Below are positions 18,006-27,305 of a stretch of DNA of 64,000 bases, one piece after another. The stretch lies in NCBI GenBank assembly GCA_052246295.1, contig JBQQCO010000010.1, one strand, 5' to 3'. Numbering within the stretch: position 1 is the stretch's first letter; each line of letters begins with the position of its first letter. The translations under genes were made by a program, and so were the position numbers. The notes below the pieces were generated by a model. The model was not told where the DNA came from. It did not search any database and saw only the letters and a program-made list of their open reading frames with translations. Source of the stretch: Piscibacillus sp052246295 (lineage in GTDB: Bacteria; Bacillota; Bacilli; Bacillales; Alkalibacillaceae).

Positions 18006-18398
18006 TTACCTTACAACCAATTGGTAATCGTTAAATTCAATCGTAACTTCTTTTGAATCACTGAGGTCAATGGTTAATTCGCGACTAGCGACTTCACTAT
18101 TGTTATGATAGAAAATCATATCTACATTGATTTTTTCTTCAAAATTAATAGGGTCTTCTTTATATAAAGAAAAATTCATCGTATCACCTTTTTCAATTGG
18201 TGATTGATCTGCAAACATTGCTCCCTGGGTAGAACTTAAATGTCCCTCTTGAAAAATAATCAGTCTAATTTCGTTAAAAAGAAGAGAAGACTCGTTTTTC
18301 ACATTAATTGCAACCTCGGGCGTTTCAACTTTTCCCTGATTTGAAGCGCAACCTGCAATTAATAGTAAAAACATAATTAAAACAATAATTCGTTTCAT
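18006..18398 (-). CDS. Predicted lipoprotein, unknown function
   Basis: The 130-residue protein starts MKRIIVLIMFLLLIAGCAS, a type II signal peptide with lipobox LIAGC, so it is probably anchored outside the cytoplasmic membrane after LspA cleavage. The mature part is largely beta-like, with no motif I recognise. The ATG at 18398 has GGGAGG upstream; an ATG 15 bp further up overlaps that site. It lies between two 21-bp repeat patches and is convergent with the pyr operon. Function unknown. Confidence 0.8.
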   Translation of the reverse strand: MKRIIVLIMFLLLIAGCASNQGKVETPEVAINVKNESSLLFNEIRLIIFQEGHLSSTQGAMFADQSPIEKGDTMNFSLYKEDPINFEEKINVDMIFYHNNSEVASRELTIDLSDSKEVTIEFNDYQLVVR

Positions 18399-18496
18399 AA
18401 CACAACCTCCCATTTTATTATATTATACAATATTTTTATCGTTTATCAATAATAATAAAATGAAAAACATTATACATGTTTAGAGAGTCAATCCTT

Positions 18497-18637
18497 GCTT
18501 TTCAATTACACTTACGCTCGTTTAACGTACACATCGCCGCATTTCACGTACACTTGGGCCCATTTGACTTACACTTCACGAGATTTCACGTACACACCGC
18601 CGCTTTTCATGTACAACTAACGCGTTTTGCCAGACAA
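18497..18637. repeat. Degenerate 21-bp tandem repeats upstream of the lipoprotein gene
   Basis: About seven units with a 21-bp period share the core GCATTTCACGTACAC (for example 18536-18555 and 18579-18595). Since 21 is a multiple of 3, one frame reads a 7-residue repeat (FHVHxxx); this is not taken as a gene. Confidence 0.8.
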
Positions 18638-18650
18638 TATTCCTTAACAA

Positions 18651-18694
18651 AAAATAAAAGACGATTATTAGGTGTATTTGCCTAATAATCGTCT
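18651..18694 (-). terminator. Terminator of rqcH
   Basis: A perfect 14-bp stem, AGACGATTATTAGG (18659-18672) with 18681-18694. Read on the minus strand it is followed by TTTATTTTTTG, directly downstream of the rqcH stop. Confidence 0.88.
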
Positions 18695-18703
18695 TCTTCT
18701 TGA

Positions 18704-20410
18704 TTAATTATCTTGTTTCAGTTGTTTAACGATCTGTTCATCAGGTGTGACATAAACAGTTTGTTGATTGTCATAAATGACGTAACCGGGTTTTGCACCG
18801 TTGGGTTTTCTCACATGCTTGACTTGGGTGAAATCAACAGGAACGGATGAAGATAGTTTTGCTTTGCTATAAAATGCGGCAATAGTCGCTGCTTCAATAA
18901 CCGTTTCTTCGCTTGGTTCTTTTGAACGAATAATCACATGTGAACCAGGAATGTCTTTCGTGTGTAGCCAGACATCTTCTTTACTCGCTAAACGATTAGT
19001 GACATATTCGTTTTGTTTATTATTACGTCCCACAACAATTTCAGTACCATCTGTTGCTTGATAATAATCAGGTTGAATTTTCTTTTTCTTCTTCTTTTTA
19101 TTTGATGTTTTGGCTTTAAAGTAACCTTGTTCTTGGAGTTCTTCACGAATGTCTTCAAGGTCTTCTTCGCGTGCTTGCTCTAATTGCTGGATCAGGCGTT
19201 CGAAGTATTCGATTTCTTCTTTAGCTTTATCAATTTCAACTAAAACAACTTCCTTGGACTTTTTAAGCTTTTGATAGTTTTTGAAGTAATGTTGAGCATT
19301 TTGACTTGGCGTCTTATTTGGGTCAAGTTCAATGGTTAATTCCTTTTGGTCAGGGTCGTAATAATCCACAACCGTCACACTGGTGTCACCAGGTTTCACC
19401 ATATGCATATGCGCCGTGAGTAACTCGCCATTTTTTTGATAACGATCTGCTTTCTCGGCTTTCTTTAGTGTCTTCTCGTGCTTTTTAATTTTACGAACAT
19501 TTTTGTCTCGCTCATTCTTTAGATATCTCATCAAGTCATGAGACATACCTTTAACGCGGTCACGTTCAGCTTTTCCTTTATAGAATTCATTCAGCATCTC
19601 ACTCGTGCTCTTGAAATAGGATTTGTCGTCACCTTCAGCAACTAGATCAAGTACATGAAAATCATCTTTTTGACCCATAGTGATGAACGGCTGATAATCG
19701 TGATTCATGAGCTGCGACTTAAATTCGTTGAAGACGTTCTGGTACGTTTCTTCATTTCCTAAATACGCCAAGTCTGCGAGTGATTTTGTTACAGCTGGTG
19801 AAACACCCATAAGAGTATTAAGGATTTGCCTGTCCATACGTCCTTGGTTGAAATCTAACTTTTTTACAAAATTGTCTCCATCTAATTTAAGAGGATTAAT
19901 CTTACCTTGTTCTGGAGGTTCGATGTATGGTTGGCCGGGTAAAATGGCTCTGTGTCTATTTTGTAACGAACTAATATGCTTAAAGCTGTCTAAAATCAGG
20001 TCGCGTTCTGGATCGACTAGGATGACATTAGAATGCTTTCCCATGATTTCGATTATAATTTTTTTATTCTTGTCATCACCAATCTCATCTTTACTTCTGA
20101 CTGAGATATGAATGATTCGTTCAAGTTCAACTTGTTCAATTGATTCAATAAAACCCGCACCTAAATGTTTTCGCAGTACCATACAAAACATTGGTGGCTC
20201 TTTAGGATTGTTAAATTTCTCATCTGTTAAATGAACTCTAGAGTAATTCGGATGAATAGATACTAAGAGTTGTTTGTTTTGACCATTTTTACGTACTGTA
20301 AAAATAAGTTCTGTATCTGTTGGTTGGTAAATTTTCGTTATACGTCCACTCGAGAGCTCATGATGTAATTCATGAGAAACGGCACGAGTGACAATTCCGT
20401 CGAATGCCAT
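18704..20410 (-). CDS. rqcH: RqcH / Rqc2 homologue (YloA, NFACT family)
   Basis: The 568-residue protein has the NFACT-N domain (MAFDGIVTRAVSHELHHEL), a long central coiled coil (about 280-430) and a C-terminal NFACT-R domain with DVWLHTKDIPGSHVIIRS. In B. subtilis RqcH binds obstructed 50S subunits and directs C-terminal alanine tailing of stalled chains. Family members were also described as fibronectin-binding proteins (FbpA). The ATG at 20410 follows GAGGTGA; a GTG 9 bp upstream overlaps that site. In B. subtilis it is yloA, near yloC. Here it runs opposite to yloC, and the Ca2+-ATPase gene yloB is absent from between them. Confidence 0.93.
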   Translation of the reverse strand: MAFDGIVTRAVSHELHHELSSGRITKIYQPTDTELIFTVRKNGQNKQLLVSIHPNYSRVHLTDEKFNNPKEPPMFCMVLRKHLGAGFIESIEQVELERIIHISVRSKDEIGDDKNKKIIIEIMGKHSNVILVDPERDLILDSFKHISSLQNRHRAILPGQPYIEPPEQGKINPLKLDGDNFVKKLDFNQGRMDRQILNTLMGVSPAVTKSLADLAYLGNEETYQNVFNEFKSQLMNHDYQPFITMGQKDDFHVLDLVAEGDDKSYFKSTSEMLNEFYKGKAERDRVKGMSHDLMRYLKNERDKNVRKIKKHEKTLKKAEKADRYQKNGELLTAHMHMVKPGDTSVTVVDYYDPDQKELTIELDPNKTPSQNAQHYFKNYQKLKKSKEVVLVEIDKAKEEIEYFERLIQQLEQAREEDLEDIREELQEQGYFKAKTSNKKKKKKKIQPDYYQATDGTEIVVGRNNKQNEYVTNRLASKEDVWLHTKDIPGSHVIIRSKEPSEETVIEAATIAAFYSKAKLSSSVPVDFTQVKHVRKPNGAKPGYVIYDNQQTVYVTPDEQIVKQLKQDN

Positions 20411-20556
20411 AATAATCACCTCTATACGAAGAATAGTATAGCATGAATGAGAATTAAAACGTTAGGCATTAAGGAAAACTATTGAAAAATTATATGATTT
20501 CGTGAAACAATGTATAAGTAGTAATTTTTGTTAAAATCGTGAAGTGGGTGAATGAA

Positions 20557-21435
20557 TTGGTTAATAGCATGACGGGATTTGGTCAAATAGAAGAGAAGAT
20601 TGATCAAACGACTATTTCCATTGAGGTTAAAACAGTAAACCATCGTTTCTTAGATTTTTCATTTAAAATGCCAAGAGAATTTCTGAGGTTAGAAGACTCA
20701 ATGAAGAAGAAGATTCGTCAATATTTTAACCGTGGCCGTGTCGAGCTTTACATAAATATTTCTGGTGAAGGAGTAAGGAGTAAATCTATTCAAGTTAACT
20801 GGGATCTACTTAATCAGTATTTAAGTGCCTTGGATGACATAAAGGAACGCAAATCTATTTCAGGTGATCTTGAATTTGAAGATATTTTACAACTTGAAGG
20901 AATTTTCATAGAAACTGAACAAGGTGAAGTTGATGAATTATTAAAAGAGAAAGTCCTTCATACATTAGAACAAGTCCTACAGCAAGTTAAAGCAATGCGT
21001 CAAGAAGAGGGCAAAGCGCTAAAGCAAGATGTTCTTACTAGGATTAGTGAGATTAAACGATTAACAATTGAGTTAAAAGATCACATTCCAGCATTTCAAG
21101 AGGAATATAGAATTAAGATTCAAGATCGTATTCAAGAACATATGAAAGATGGCCAACATGATGAATCAAGAGTGGTACAAGAAGTCGCGATCTTGGTTGA
21201 TAAAGCAGATATATCAGAGGAAATCACACGTTTATTATCACATGTGGAACAGGTTGAAGATACGTTAGCAATGCACCAGCCTATCGGTAGAAAGCTTGAC
21301 TTTATCACCCAAGAGCTATTAAGAGAGACGAACACAATTGGATCTAAATCTAACCATATTCAGATTAGTCAGATTGTAGTAGCATTAAAAAGTGAAATAG
21401 AGAAAATTAAAGAACAAGTACAAAATATTGAATAA
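20557..21435 (+). CDS. yloC: YicC/YloC family endoribonuclease
   Basis: The 292-residue protein starts with MVNSMTGFGQ, the hallmark of the family, and ends with the conserved DUF1732 region (IGRKLDFITQELLRETNTIGSKSN). E. coli YicC is an endoribonuclease. The TTG at 20557 is chosen because it places the family's usual few residues before SMTGFG and follows GTGGGTGA; a GTG at 20539 is less likely. It begins the yloC-remA-gmk-rpoZ set. Confidence 0.9.
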   Translation: MVNSMTGFGQIEEKIDQTTISIEVKTVNHRFLDFSFKMPREFLRLEDSMKKKIRQYFNRGRVELYINISGEGVRSKSIQVNWDLLNQYLSALDDIKERKSISGDLEFEDILQLEGIFIETEQGEVDELLKEKVLHTLEQVLQQVKAMRQEEGKALKQDVLTRISEIKRLTIELKDHIPAFQEEYRIKIQDRIQEHMKDGQHDESRVVQEVAILVDKADISEEITRLLSHVEQVEDTLAMHQPIGRKLDFITQELLRETNTIGSKSNHIQISQIVVALKSEIEKIKEQVQNIE

Positions 21436-21438
21436 TAT

Positions 21439-21503
21439 TTGAGATTTTAATGATTTTTAGACTATAATAGTATTTATAGAAAAAACATATGATAATTTAT
21501 CAT
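21439..21503 (+). promoter_or_regulatory. Promoter of remA-gmk-rpoZ and adjacent palindrome
   Basis: TTGAGA (21439-21444), an 18-bp spacer and TATAAT (21463-21468) make a good SigA promoter. An odd-centred palindrome, ATGATAATTTATCAT, lies at 21489-21503 between the promoter and the remA ribosome site. It could be an operator, but this is unproven. Confidence 0.65.
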
Positions 21504-21532
21504 GATAAAATCTATAGTTAGGGGAGTATAGA

Positions 21533-21793
21533 ATGAATTTAAAATTAATCAATATCGGGTTCGGAAATGTTGTTTCAGCCAATCGTATTATTTCGATTGT
21601 GTCACCCGAGTCAGCCCCGATCAAACGAATTATTACTGTTGCAAGGGATAATAATAAGTTAGTTGATGCTACATATGGAAGACGTACAAGAGCAGTTATT
21701 ATAACTGATAGCGATCATGTAATTTTATCGGCAGTTCAACCAGAAACTGTTGGACAACGTGTCGTTAATGAAGATATGAACATTGATAACTAG
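21533..21793 (+). CDS. remA: RemA, extracellular matrix regulatory protein
   Basis: The 86-residue protein begins MNLKLINIGFGNVVSANRII, which identifies the RemA (YlzA, formerly DUF370) family. In B. subtilis RemA is a DNA-binding activator of biofilm matrix operons and osmoprotection genes. The gene sits immediately before gmk as in other bacilli, behind an AGGGGAG site. Confidence 0.95.
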   Translation: MNLKLINIGFGNVVSANRIISIVSPESAPIKRIITVARDNNKLVDATYGRRTRAVIITDSDHVILSAVQPETVGQRVVNEDMNIDN

Positions 21794-21804
21794 GAGGACT
21801 AGTT

Positions 21805-22425
21805 TTGAAGGACGAGCAAGGGATTTTATTTATTTTATCTGGCCCTTCTGGTGTAGGGAAGGGAACCGTTAGAAAACGGTTATTCGAAGAAGACTCAGAC
21901 TTACAATATTCAATTTCTGTTACAACTCGAAATCCTCGAGAAGGTGAACAAGATGGTGTTGATTATTTCTTTAAATCACGAGAACACTTCGAAGAGATGA
22001 TTGAACAAGATGAACTAATTGAGTATGCTGAGTATGTGGGAAATTATTATGGCACACCTAAGCAATATGTAGAAGATACCTTAAAAGAAGGTAAAGATGT
22101 ATTTCTTGAAATTGAAGTACAGGGAGCATTAAAAGTAAGAGAAAGCTTTCCTCAAGGCGTATATATTTTCTTATTCCCACCAAGCTTAGAAGAGCTCAAG
22201 AATCGTATTATTAACAGAGGAACGGAATCGGAGGACTTAATCCGTAATCGACTGTTAGAAGCTAGGAAAGAAATTGAGATGATGGATGCTTATGATTACG
22301 TAGTGGTAAATGACGAAATCGAGAAAGCTGTTCATCGTATACAATCTATTGTGATTAGTGAACACTGTAAACGTGAACGCGTTTCTAAACAGTATAAAAA
22401 AGCATTAGGGAGTGAATTGTCGTGA
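21805..22425 (+). CDS. gmk: Guanylate kinase
   Basis: The 206-residue enzyme phosphorylates GMP to GDP. The P-loop GPSGVGKGT is at about 13-21, followed by the GMP-binding SVTTRNPREGEQDGVDYFF. The start is TTG at 21805, behind TAGGAGG at 21791-21797. Its stop overlaps the GTG start of rpoZ by 4 bp. Confidence 0.96.
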   Translation: MKDEQGILFILSGPSGVGKGTVRKRLFEEDSDLQYSISVTTRNPREGEQDGVDYFFKSREHFEEMIEQDELIEYAEYVGNYYGTPKQYVEDTLKEGKDVFLEIEVQGALKVRESFPQGVYIFLFPPSLEELKNRIINRGTESEDLIRNRLLEARKEIEMMDAYDYVVVNDEIEKAVHRIQSIVISEHCKRERVSKQYKKALGSELS

Positions 22426-22625
22426 TTTTAGAACCTTCAGTTGATAACTTATTAACGAAGATTAATTCTAAATATGCTCTTGTAATTGTCTCAGCTAAAA
22501 GAGCTAGAGAACTTCAAGAAGAAGGTCAAGCATTAGTAGAAGAACATAAGTCTTCTAAAAATGTTGGTGTTGCACTTGAAGAAATCATGGATGAAAAACT
22601 AACATTAGACGAAGAAGTTGTCTAA
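22422..22625 (+). CDS. rpoZ: RNA polymerase omega subunit
   Basis: The 67-residue protein contains the conserved SKYALVIVSAKRARELQE helix region of omega, which aids beta' folding and core assembly. The start is GTG overlapping the gmk stop. Length is typical for Bacillus. The strong hairpin at 22646 follows. Confidence 0.95.
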   Translation: MILEPSVDNLLTKINSKYALVIVSAKRARELQEEGQALVEEHKSSKNVGVALEEIMDEKLTLDEEVV

Positions 22626-22645
22626 ATTTATAAGGTCGTAAAGAT

Positions 22646-22679
22646 AACAACCTGATCAGTCAGGTTGTTTTTCTTTTTA
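22646..22679 (+). terminator. Terminator after rpoZ
   Basis: AACAACCTGA (22646-22655) pairs with TCAGGTTGTT (22660-22669), then TTTTCTTTTT. Confidence 0.9.
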
Positions 22680-22736
22680 ATAACCGTTCGTGTTAAACTA
22701 TAGGTATATAACGATCGTTTATTGGAGGAGCAAGTT

Positions 22737-23942
22737 ATGTTAAACGGAAAAAAAGTCTTACTAGGGGTTTCAGGTGGAATTGCAGCCTATAAAGCATGTG
22801 CACTGACAAGTAAGCTTGTGCAAAGTGGTGCCGAAGTTAAAGTCATTATGACAGAAGGCGCAACAGAATTTGTACAACCCTTAACATTTCAGGCATTATC
22901 TCGAAATCCAGTTTATACAAATGCATTTGATGAAAAGAATCCACAAAAAGTTGCTCATATTGATTTAGCTGATTGGGCTGACATTGTCATCTTAGCTCCG
23001 GCTACAGCCCACCTACTTGGTCGTATTGCTAATGGACTTGCTGATGATATGTTAACAACAACACTACTAGCAACGACAGCACCAGTATATATTGCACCTG
23101 CAATGAATGTACATATGTATGACCATCCTGCTGTTAAACAAAATTTATTAACACTAGAGAAATATGGTTATCGCTTTATTGAACCAGGAGATGGCTATTT
23201 AGCGTGTGGTTACGTTGGTAAAGGTCGATTAGAAGAACCTGAAAATATTATTAAAGTAATAGAGAATAACGAATCACAAGCAAAACCTTTAAAAGGCAAA
23301 AACGTATTAATAACAGCGGGACCTACACAGGAATCAGTTGATGCGGTTAGGTTTTTTACTAATCATTCTTCTGGAAAAATGGGGTATTCACTCGCTGAAG
23401 TAGCAAACGAATTAGGTGCCAATGTAACGCTTGTCTCAGGTCCAGTTAACCAAAACCCTGTTTCGGGTGTGAATATAATCACGGTGACAACGGCTGATGA
23501 GATGTTTGAAGTTGTTAACGAGCGTTTTAAAGATCAAGATATTGTAATTAAATCAGCTGCTGTAGCAGATTATCGTCCTAAAGAAATTACTAATAAGAAA
23601 TTAAAAAAACAAGATGGACCTCTAGTTCTAGAACTAGAAAGAACAAAAGATATATTGAAAACTTTAGGTGAGCAGAAAGAAAATCAATATTTAGTTGGTT
23701 TTGCAGCCGAAACGGATCATCTTAAGGAGTATGGAAAGAAAAAATTAACTAAGAAAAACTTAGATGCTATTGTAATCAATGATATAGGCAATAAAGAAAT
23801 TGGATTTAAGTCAGAACAAAATGAGGTCCATGTCATAACAAAGAGTGGATTAGACTTATCCATTTCAAAAGGACCAAAACATAAGATAGCAAAGAAACTA
23901 TTCGAAATATTTCTTGATGATATGGTGGGGGAAACAAATTGA
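22737..23942 (+). CDS. coaBC: CoaBC, bifunctional phosphopantothenoylcysteine decarboxylase/synthetase
   Basis: The 401-residue protein makes 4'-phosphopantetheine for coenzyme A. The N-terminal CoaC flavoprotein half shows GVSGGIAAYK, AHIDLADWAD with the active-site His, PAMNVHMY, and the substrate-clamp cysteine in YLACGYVGKGR. The CoaB half starts near 190 with GPTQESVDAVRFFTNHSSGKMG. The ATG at 22737 follows GGAGGAG; a TTG 15 bp upstream is less likely. The stop overlaps the priA start. Confidence 0.96.
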   Translation: MLNGKKVLLGVSGGIAAYKACALTSKLVQSGAEVKVIMTEGATEFVQPLTFQALSRNPVYTNAFDEKNPQKVAHIDLADWADIVILAPATAHLLGRIANGLADDMLTTTLLATTAPVYIAPAMNVHMYDHPAVKQNLLTLEKYGYRFIEPGDGYLACGYVGKGRLEEPENIIKVIENNESQAKPLKGKNVLITAGPTQESVDAVRFFTNHSSGKMGYSLAEVANELGANVTLVSGPVNQNPVSGVNIITVTTADEMFEVVNERFKDQDIVIKSAAVADYRPKEITNKKLKKQDGPLVLELERTKDILKTLGEQKENQYLVGFAAETDHLKEYGKKKLTKKNLDAIVINDIGNKEIGFKSEQNEVHVITKSGLDLSISKGPKHKIAKKLFEIFLDDMVGETN

Positions 23943-26350
23943 GAATTGCTAAAGTTGTGGTAGATGTTGCAGCTTCACCAATGGATTCTGCACTAGATTA
24001 TGAAATACCAAATCACCTATTAGACATTGTTCAGCCTGGAGTTCGTGTGATTGTACCACTTGGACCTAGAAAAGTAATGGGCTTTGTTGTCGACCTAAGC
24101 AACCATAGCGAATTTGATCGGTTAAAGCCAATCCAAGAGGTGATGGATTATACACCTATCTTAACTGAGGAATTATTAAATTTATCTTCTTGGTTAAGAA
24201 AGGAAACTTTATGCTTTAGAATTTCCGCTTTACAAGCAATGCTTCCTGCTGTATTTAAAGCATCATATGATAAAGAGGTTTGGATTATGGATGAACTTGA
24301 CTCTCTTCCTAAGCCTTTACAAGAAGTGGCTGAGGGAAGAGAGGTTTTTCCTTTCTCTGATTTAAGTGATAGTCATATTACGGATTCTCAAGTTAAACAA
24401 TACATAAAAGAACAACTGATTGATATTAAATATGTTGTAAAAGGGAAGAATCGTGTTAAAACTTATACTGCGGTTGAAAAAGCCGTAGACGATATGCATA
24501 TTCTCGAAGAGCTTGAGAATATGAGTTTACAAGCAAAAAAACAACGTGAAGTCTTGACTTATATGTTGCATCAAGAGGAATCTGTATTCTTAAAAGATCT
24601 AACGAATGATTTGAATACGACTAGAGCTCCAGTTGAGTCCCTAGTCAAAAAGGGCTTATTAACACTTGTTAAAAAAGAAGTCTATCGTGACCCGTTTGAG
24701 ACTAAAAACCAATCGCCAACCGAACCATTACCATTAACTAAGTTACAACAAAAAGCAATCGAACCAATACTTGACTCAATTAATGAAACATACTATCAAA
24801 CATTTTTGCTTCATGGTGTGACTGGAAGTGGTAAAACAGAAGTTTATCTTCAATCCATACAAAGAGTACTCGATTTAGGGAAAGAAGCGATTGTATTAGT
24901 ACCTGAGATTGCGTTAACACCACAAATGGTTTCAAGGTTTAAAGCGAGATTTGGTTCTGACGTAGCTGTCCTTCATAGTGGTTTATCACAAGGAGAAAAG
25001 TATGATGAATGGCGAAAAATTCATCGTAAAGAAGTTCGAGTCGTAGTGGGTGCAAGGTCTGCTATATTCGCACCGTTTGAAAATATAGGTATTATTATAA
25101 TTGATGAGGAGCATGAACAGACTTATAAACAAGAAGATTATCCTAAATATCATGCAAGAGAAGTTGCAAAAAAGCGCGCATCAGAGCATCAATGCCCAGT
25201 TGTATTAGGAAGTGCGACCCCAACGCTAGAATCTTATGCTCGTGCTCTAAAAGGTGTTTATCATCTGTTGGAGTTAACAGAACGTGTTAATGAACAAGCC
25301 ATGCCAGAAGTTGAAATTGTCGATATGAGAAAAGAACTGCTTCATGGTAATCGCTCTATGTTCTCTGATCAACTAACGGAGAAAATAAATGAAAGATTAG
25401 ATCGAAATGAGCAGGTTGTCCTTATGTTGAATAGAAGAGGTTATTCTACATTTGTAATGTGCCGTGAATGTGGTGAAACGATTACTTGTGACCATTGTGA
25501 TATTTCGATGACTTATCACCAACAGCATCATAAGCTTAAATGCCATTATTGCAGTGATGAGCGACCAATGCCTAATATTTGCCCTAATTGTGAGAGTGAT
25601 GCGATTCGATTTTTTGGAACGGGTACACAAAAGGTTGAGGAAGCATTAAATTTACAATTCCCTGATGCGCGAGTAATCCGTATGGACGTAGATACAACAA
25701 GCCGAAAAGGTGCTCATGAAAAATTACTTCAAAAGTTTGGGAACCGTGAAGCTGATGTTTTATTAGGTACTCAAATGATTGCTAAAGGGTTGGATTTTGA
25801 AAATGTCACATTAGTTGGAGTGATTGCCGCTGATTCGATGTTACATTTACCAGATTTCAGAGCTTCTGAAAAATCATTTCAATTATTAACTCAAGTAAGT
25901 GGCCGAGCGGGTCGTCATGAATTACCAGGTGAGGTAGTGATTCAGACGTACTCACCTGAACATTACAGTGTAGAATATGCTAGCCAATATGATTATGAGT
26001 CATTCTTTAATAGAGAAATGCAAGTGAGAAGGCAATTTCAATATCCTCCTTATTATTATTTGGCACTTATTAATATCTCTCATGAAAACCATGTTGAAGC
26101 TGTACAGGTGGCTAATGAAGTAGCTACGATTATTTCTAAACATACGACTGGGAATTGCCAGCTTATGGGCCCAACACCTTCGCCTATGTTGCGGATTAAA
26201 GATCGCTACCGTTATCAATGCATGTTAAAATATAAAAGAAGAGAAGACGTCAACGGCGCCTTAGAAGAGGTCCTGAAACATTTTCAAAAACAAATTAATC
26301 AAAACCAATTGCAGTTAACCGTTGATTTTGAACCATATCATTTTATGTAA
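23939..26350 (+). CDS. priA: Primosomal protein N' (replication restart helicase)
   Basis: The 803-residue superfamily 2 helicase reloads the replisome at stalled forks. Visible motifs are Walker A GVTGSGKTEVYL, the DEEH box in IDEEHEQTYKQ, and eight zinc-binding cysteines in four CxxC pairs (CREC, CDHC, CHYC, CPNC). It starts with TTG overlapping the coaBC stop. In B. subtilis def follows priA; here fmt follows after 12 bp. Confidence 0.96.
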   Translation: MRIAKVVVDVAASPMDSALDYEIPNHLLDIVQPGVRVIVPLGPRKVMGFVVDLSNHSEFDRLKPIQEVMDYTPILTEELLNLSSWLRKETLCFRISALQAMLPAVFKASYDKEVWIMDELDSLPKPLQEVAEGREVFPFSDLSDSHITDSQVKQYIKEQLIDIKYVVKGKNRVKTYTAVEKAVDDMHILEELENMSLQAKKQREVLTYMLHQEESVFLKDLTNDLNTTRAPVESLVKKGLLTLVKKEVYRDPFETKNQSPTEPLPLTKLQQKAIEPILDSINETYYQTFLLHGVTGSGKTEVYLQSIQRVLDLGKEAIVLVPEIALTPQMVSRFKARFGSDVAVLHSGLSQGEKYDEWRKIHRKEVRVVVGARSAIFAPFENIGIIIIDEEHEQTYKQEDYPKYHAREVAKKRASEHQCPVVLGSATPTLESYARALKGVYHLLELTERVNEQAMPEVEIVDMRKELLHGNRSMFSDQLTEKINERLDRNEQVVLMLNRRGYSTFVMCRECGETITCDHCDISMTYHQQHHKLKCHYCSDERPMPNICPNCESDAIRFFGTGTQKVEEALNLQFPDARVIRMDVDTTSRKGAHEKLLQKFGNREADVLLGTQMIAKGLDFENVTLVGVIAADSMLHLPDFRASEKSFQLLTQVSGRAGRHELPGEVVIQTYSPEHYSVEYASQYDYESFFNREMQVRRQFQYPPYYYLALINISHENHVEAVQVANEVATIISKHTTGNCQLMGPTPSPMLRIKDRYRYQCMLKYKRREDVNGALEEVLKHFQKQINQNQLQLTVDFEPYHFM

Positions 26351-26362
26351 GAAGGGATTATT

Positions 26363-27301
26363 ATGACGAAGAAAATTATCTTTATGGGCACACCTGACTT
26401 TAGTGTGCCGGTTCTTGAAGCTTTAATAAAATCTGAATATGAAGTTGTAGCGGTTGTCACACAACCAGATCGACCAAAAGGCAGGAAAAGAAAATTAACA
26501 GCACCACCTGTCAAAGAAACAGCATTGAAATATAATCTACCAGTGTTACAACCTGAAAAAATTAGACATAATTATGAGGACCTATTGTCTTATAATCCTG
26601 ACTTAATTGTAACAGCAGCATATGGACAAATTTTACCTAAAGAAATTCTTGAAGGTCCTAAATATGGTTGCGTGAATGTTCATGCATCGCTACTACCTGA
26701 ATTACGAGGTGGGGCACCTATTCACTATGCCATTATGCAAGGTAAAGATGAGACAGGAATTACGATTATGTATATGGCTGAAGCGCTGGATGCAGGAGAT
26801 ATTATTTCTCAACGTTCAATTAAAATTGATGAAGAAGATCATGTCGGATCACTACATGACAAACTTTCAACAATAGGCTCTGAATTATTAATCGATACGC
26901 TACCTGAATTGTTTGACGAAACAATCAAACCTCAAAAACAAAATGATGATGAGGCTACTTATGCATATAATATTAAACGTGAACAAGAAAAAATTGACTG
27001 GAATCAGAGTGCACAAGAAATTTATAACCATGTTAGAGGCCTTCATCCATGGCCAGTTGCTTATACCGTATATGAAGAGCAAAACATAAAAATTTGGTGG
27101 GTAACTAAAATTAGTGAAGAAGCAAAGGAAACACCAGGAACTATTATTAAAATCGAAGATGACGGCATATTAGTTGCAACAGGTGATCAGAAAGTGATTA
27201 AAATAACTGAATTGCAGGTACCAGGTAAAAAACGAATCAAAGCAGAGGATTTCCTTCGTGGATCAAGTGATTACTTCCAAGAAGGAAAACAGTTAGGATG
27301 A
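26363..27301 (+). CDS. fmt: Methionyl-tRNA formyltransferase
   Basis: The 312-residue enzyme formylates initiator Met-tRNA using 10-formyl-THF. It begins KKIIFMGTPDFSVPVLEAL and carries the active-site VHASLLPELRGGAPI. The C-terminal domain ends with ITELQVPGKKRIKAEDFLRG. It sits between priA and rsmB; its usual partner def is not in the window. Confidence 0.97.
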   Translation: MTKKIIFMGTPDFSVPVLEALIKSEYEVVAVVTQPDRPKGRKRKLTAPPVKETALKYNLPVLQPEKIRHNYEDLLSYNPDLIVTAAYGQILPKEILEGPKYGCVNVHASLLPELRGGAPIHYAIMQGKDETGITIMYMAEALDAGDIISQRSIKIDEEDHVGSLHDKLSTIGSELLIDTLPELFDETIKPQKQNDDEATYAYNIKREQEKIDWNQSAQEIYNHVRGLHPWPVAYTVYEEQNIKIWWVTKISEEAKETPGTIIKIEDDGILVATGDQKVIKITELQVPGKKRIKAEDFLRGSSDYFQEGKQLG

Positions 27302-27305
27302 TCTC

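Noticed and set aside
17747..18637. CRISPR array
   Set aside because: The 21-bp units adjoin directly with no constant repeat and variable spacer, and no cas gene is present.
18476..18685. 69-codon frame with FHVH heptad-like repeats
   Set aside because: The repeat follows from the 21-bp DNA period; no ribosome site, and it runs into the rqcH terminator.
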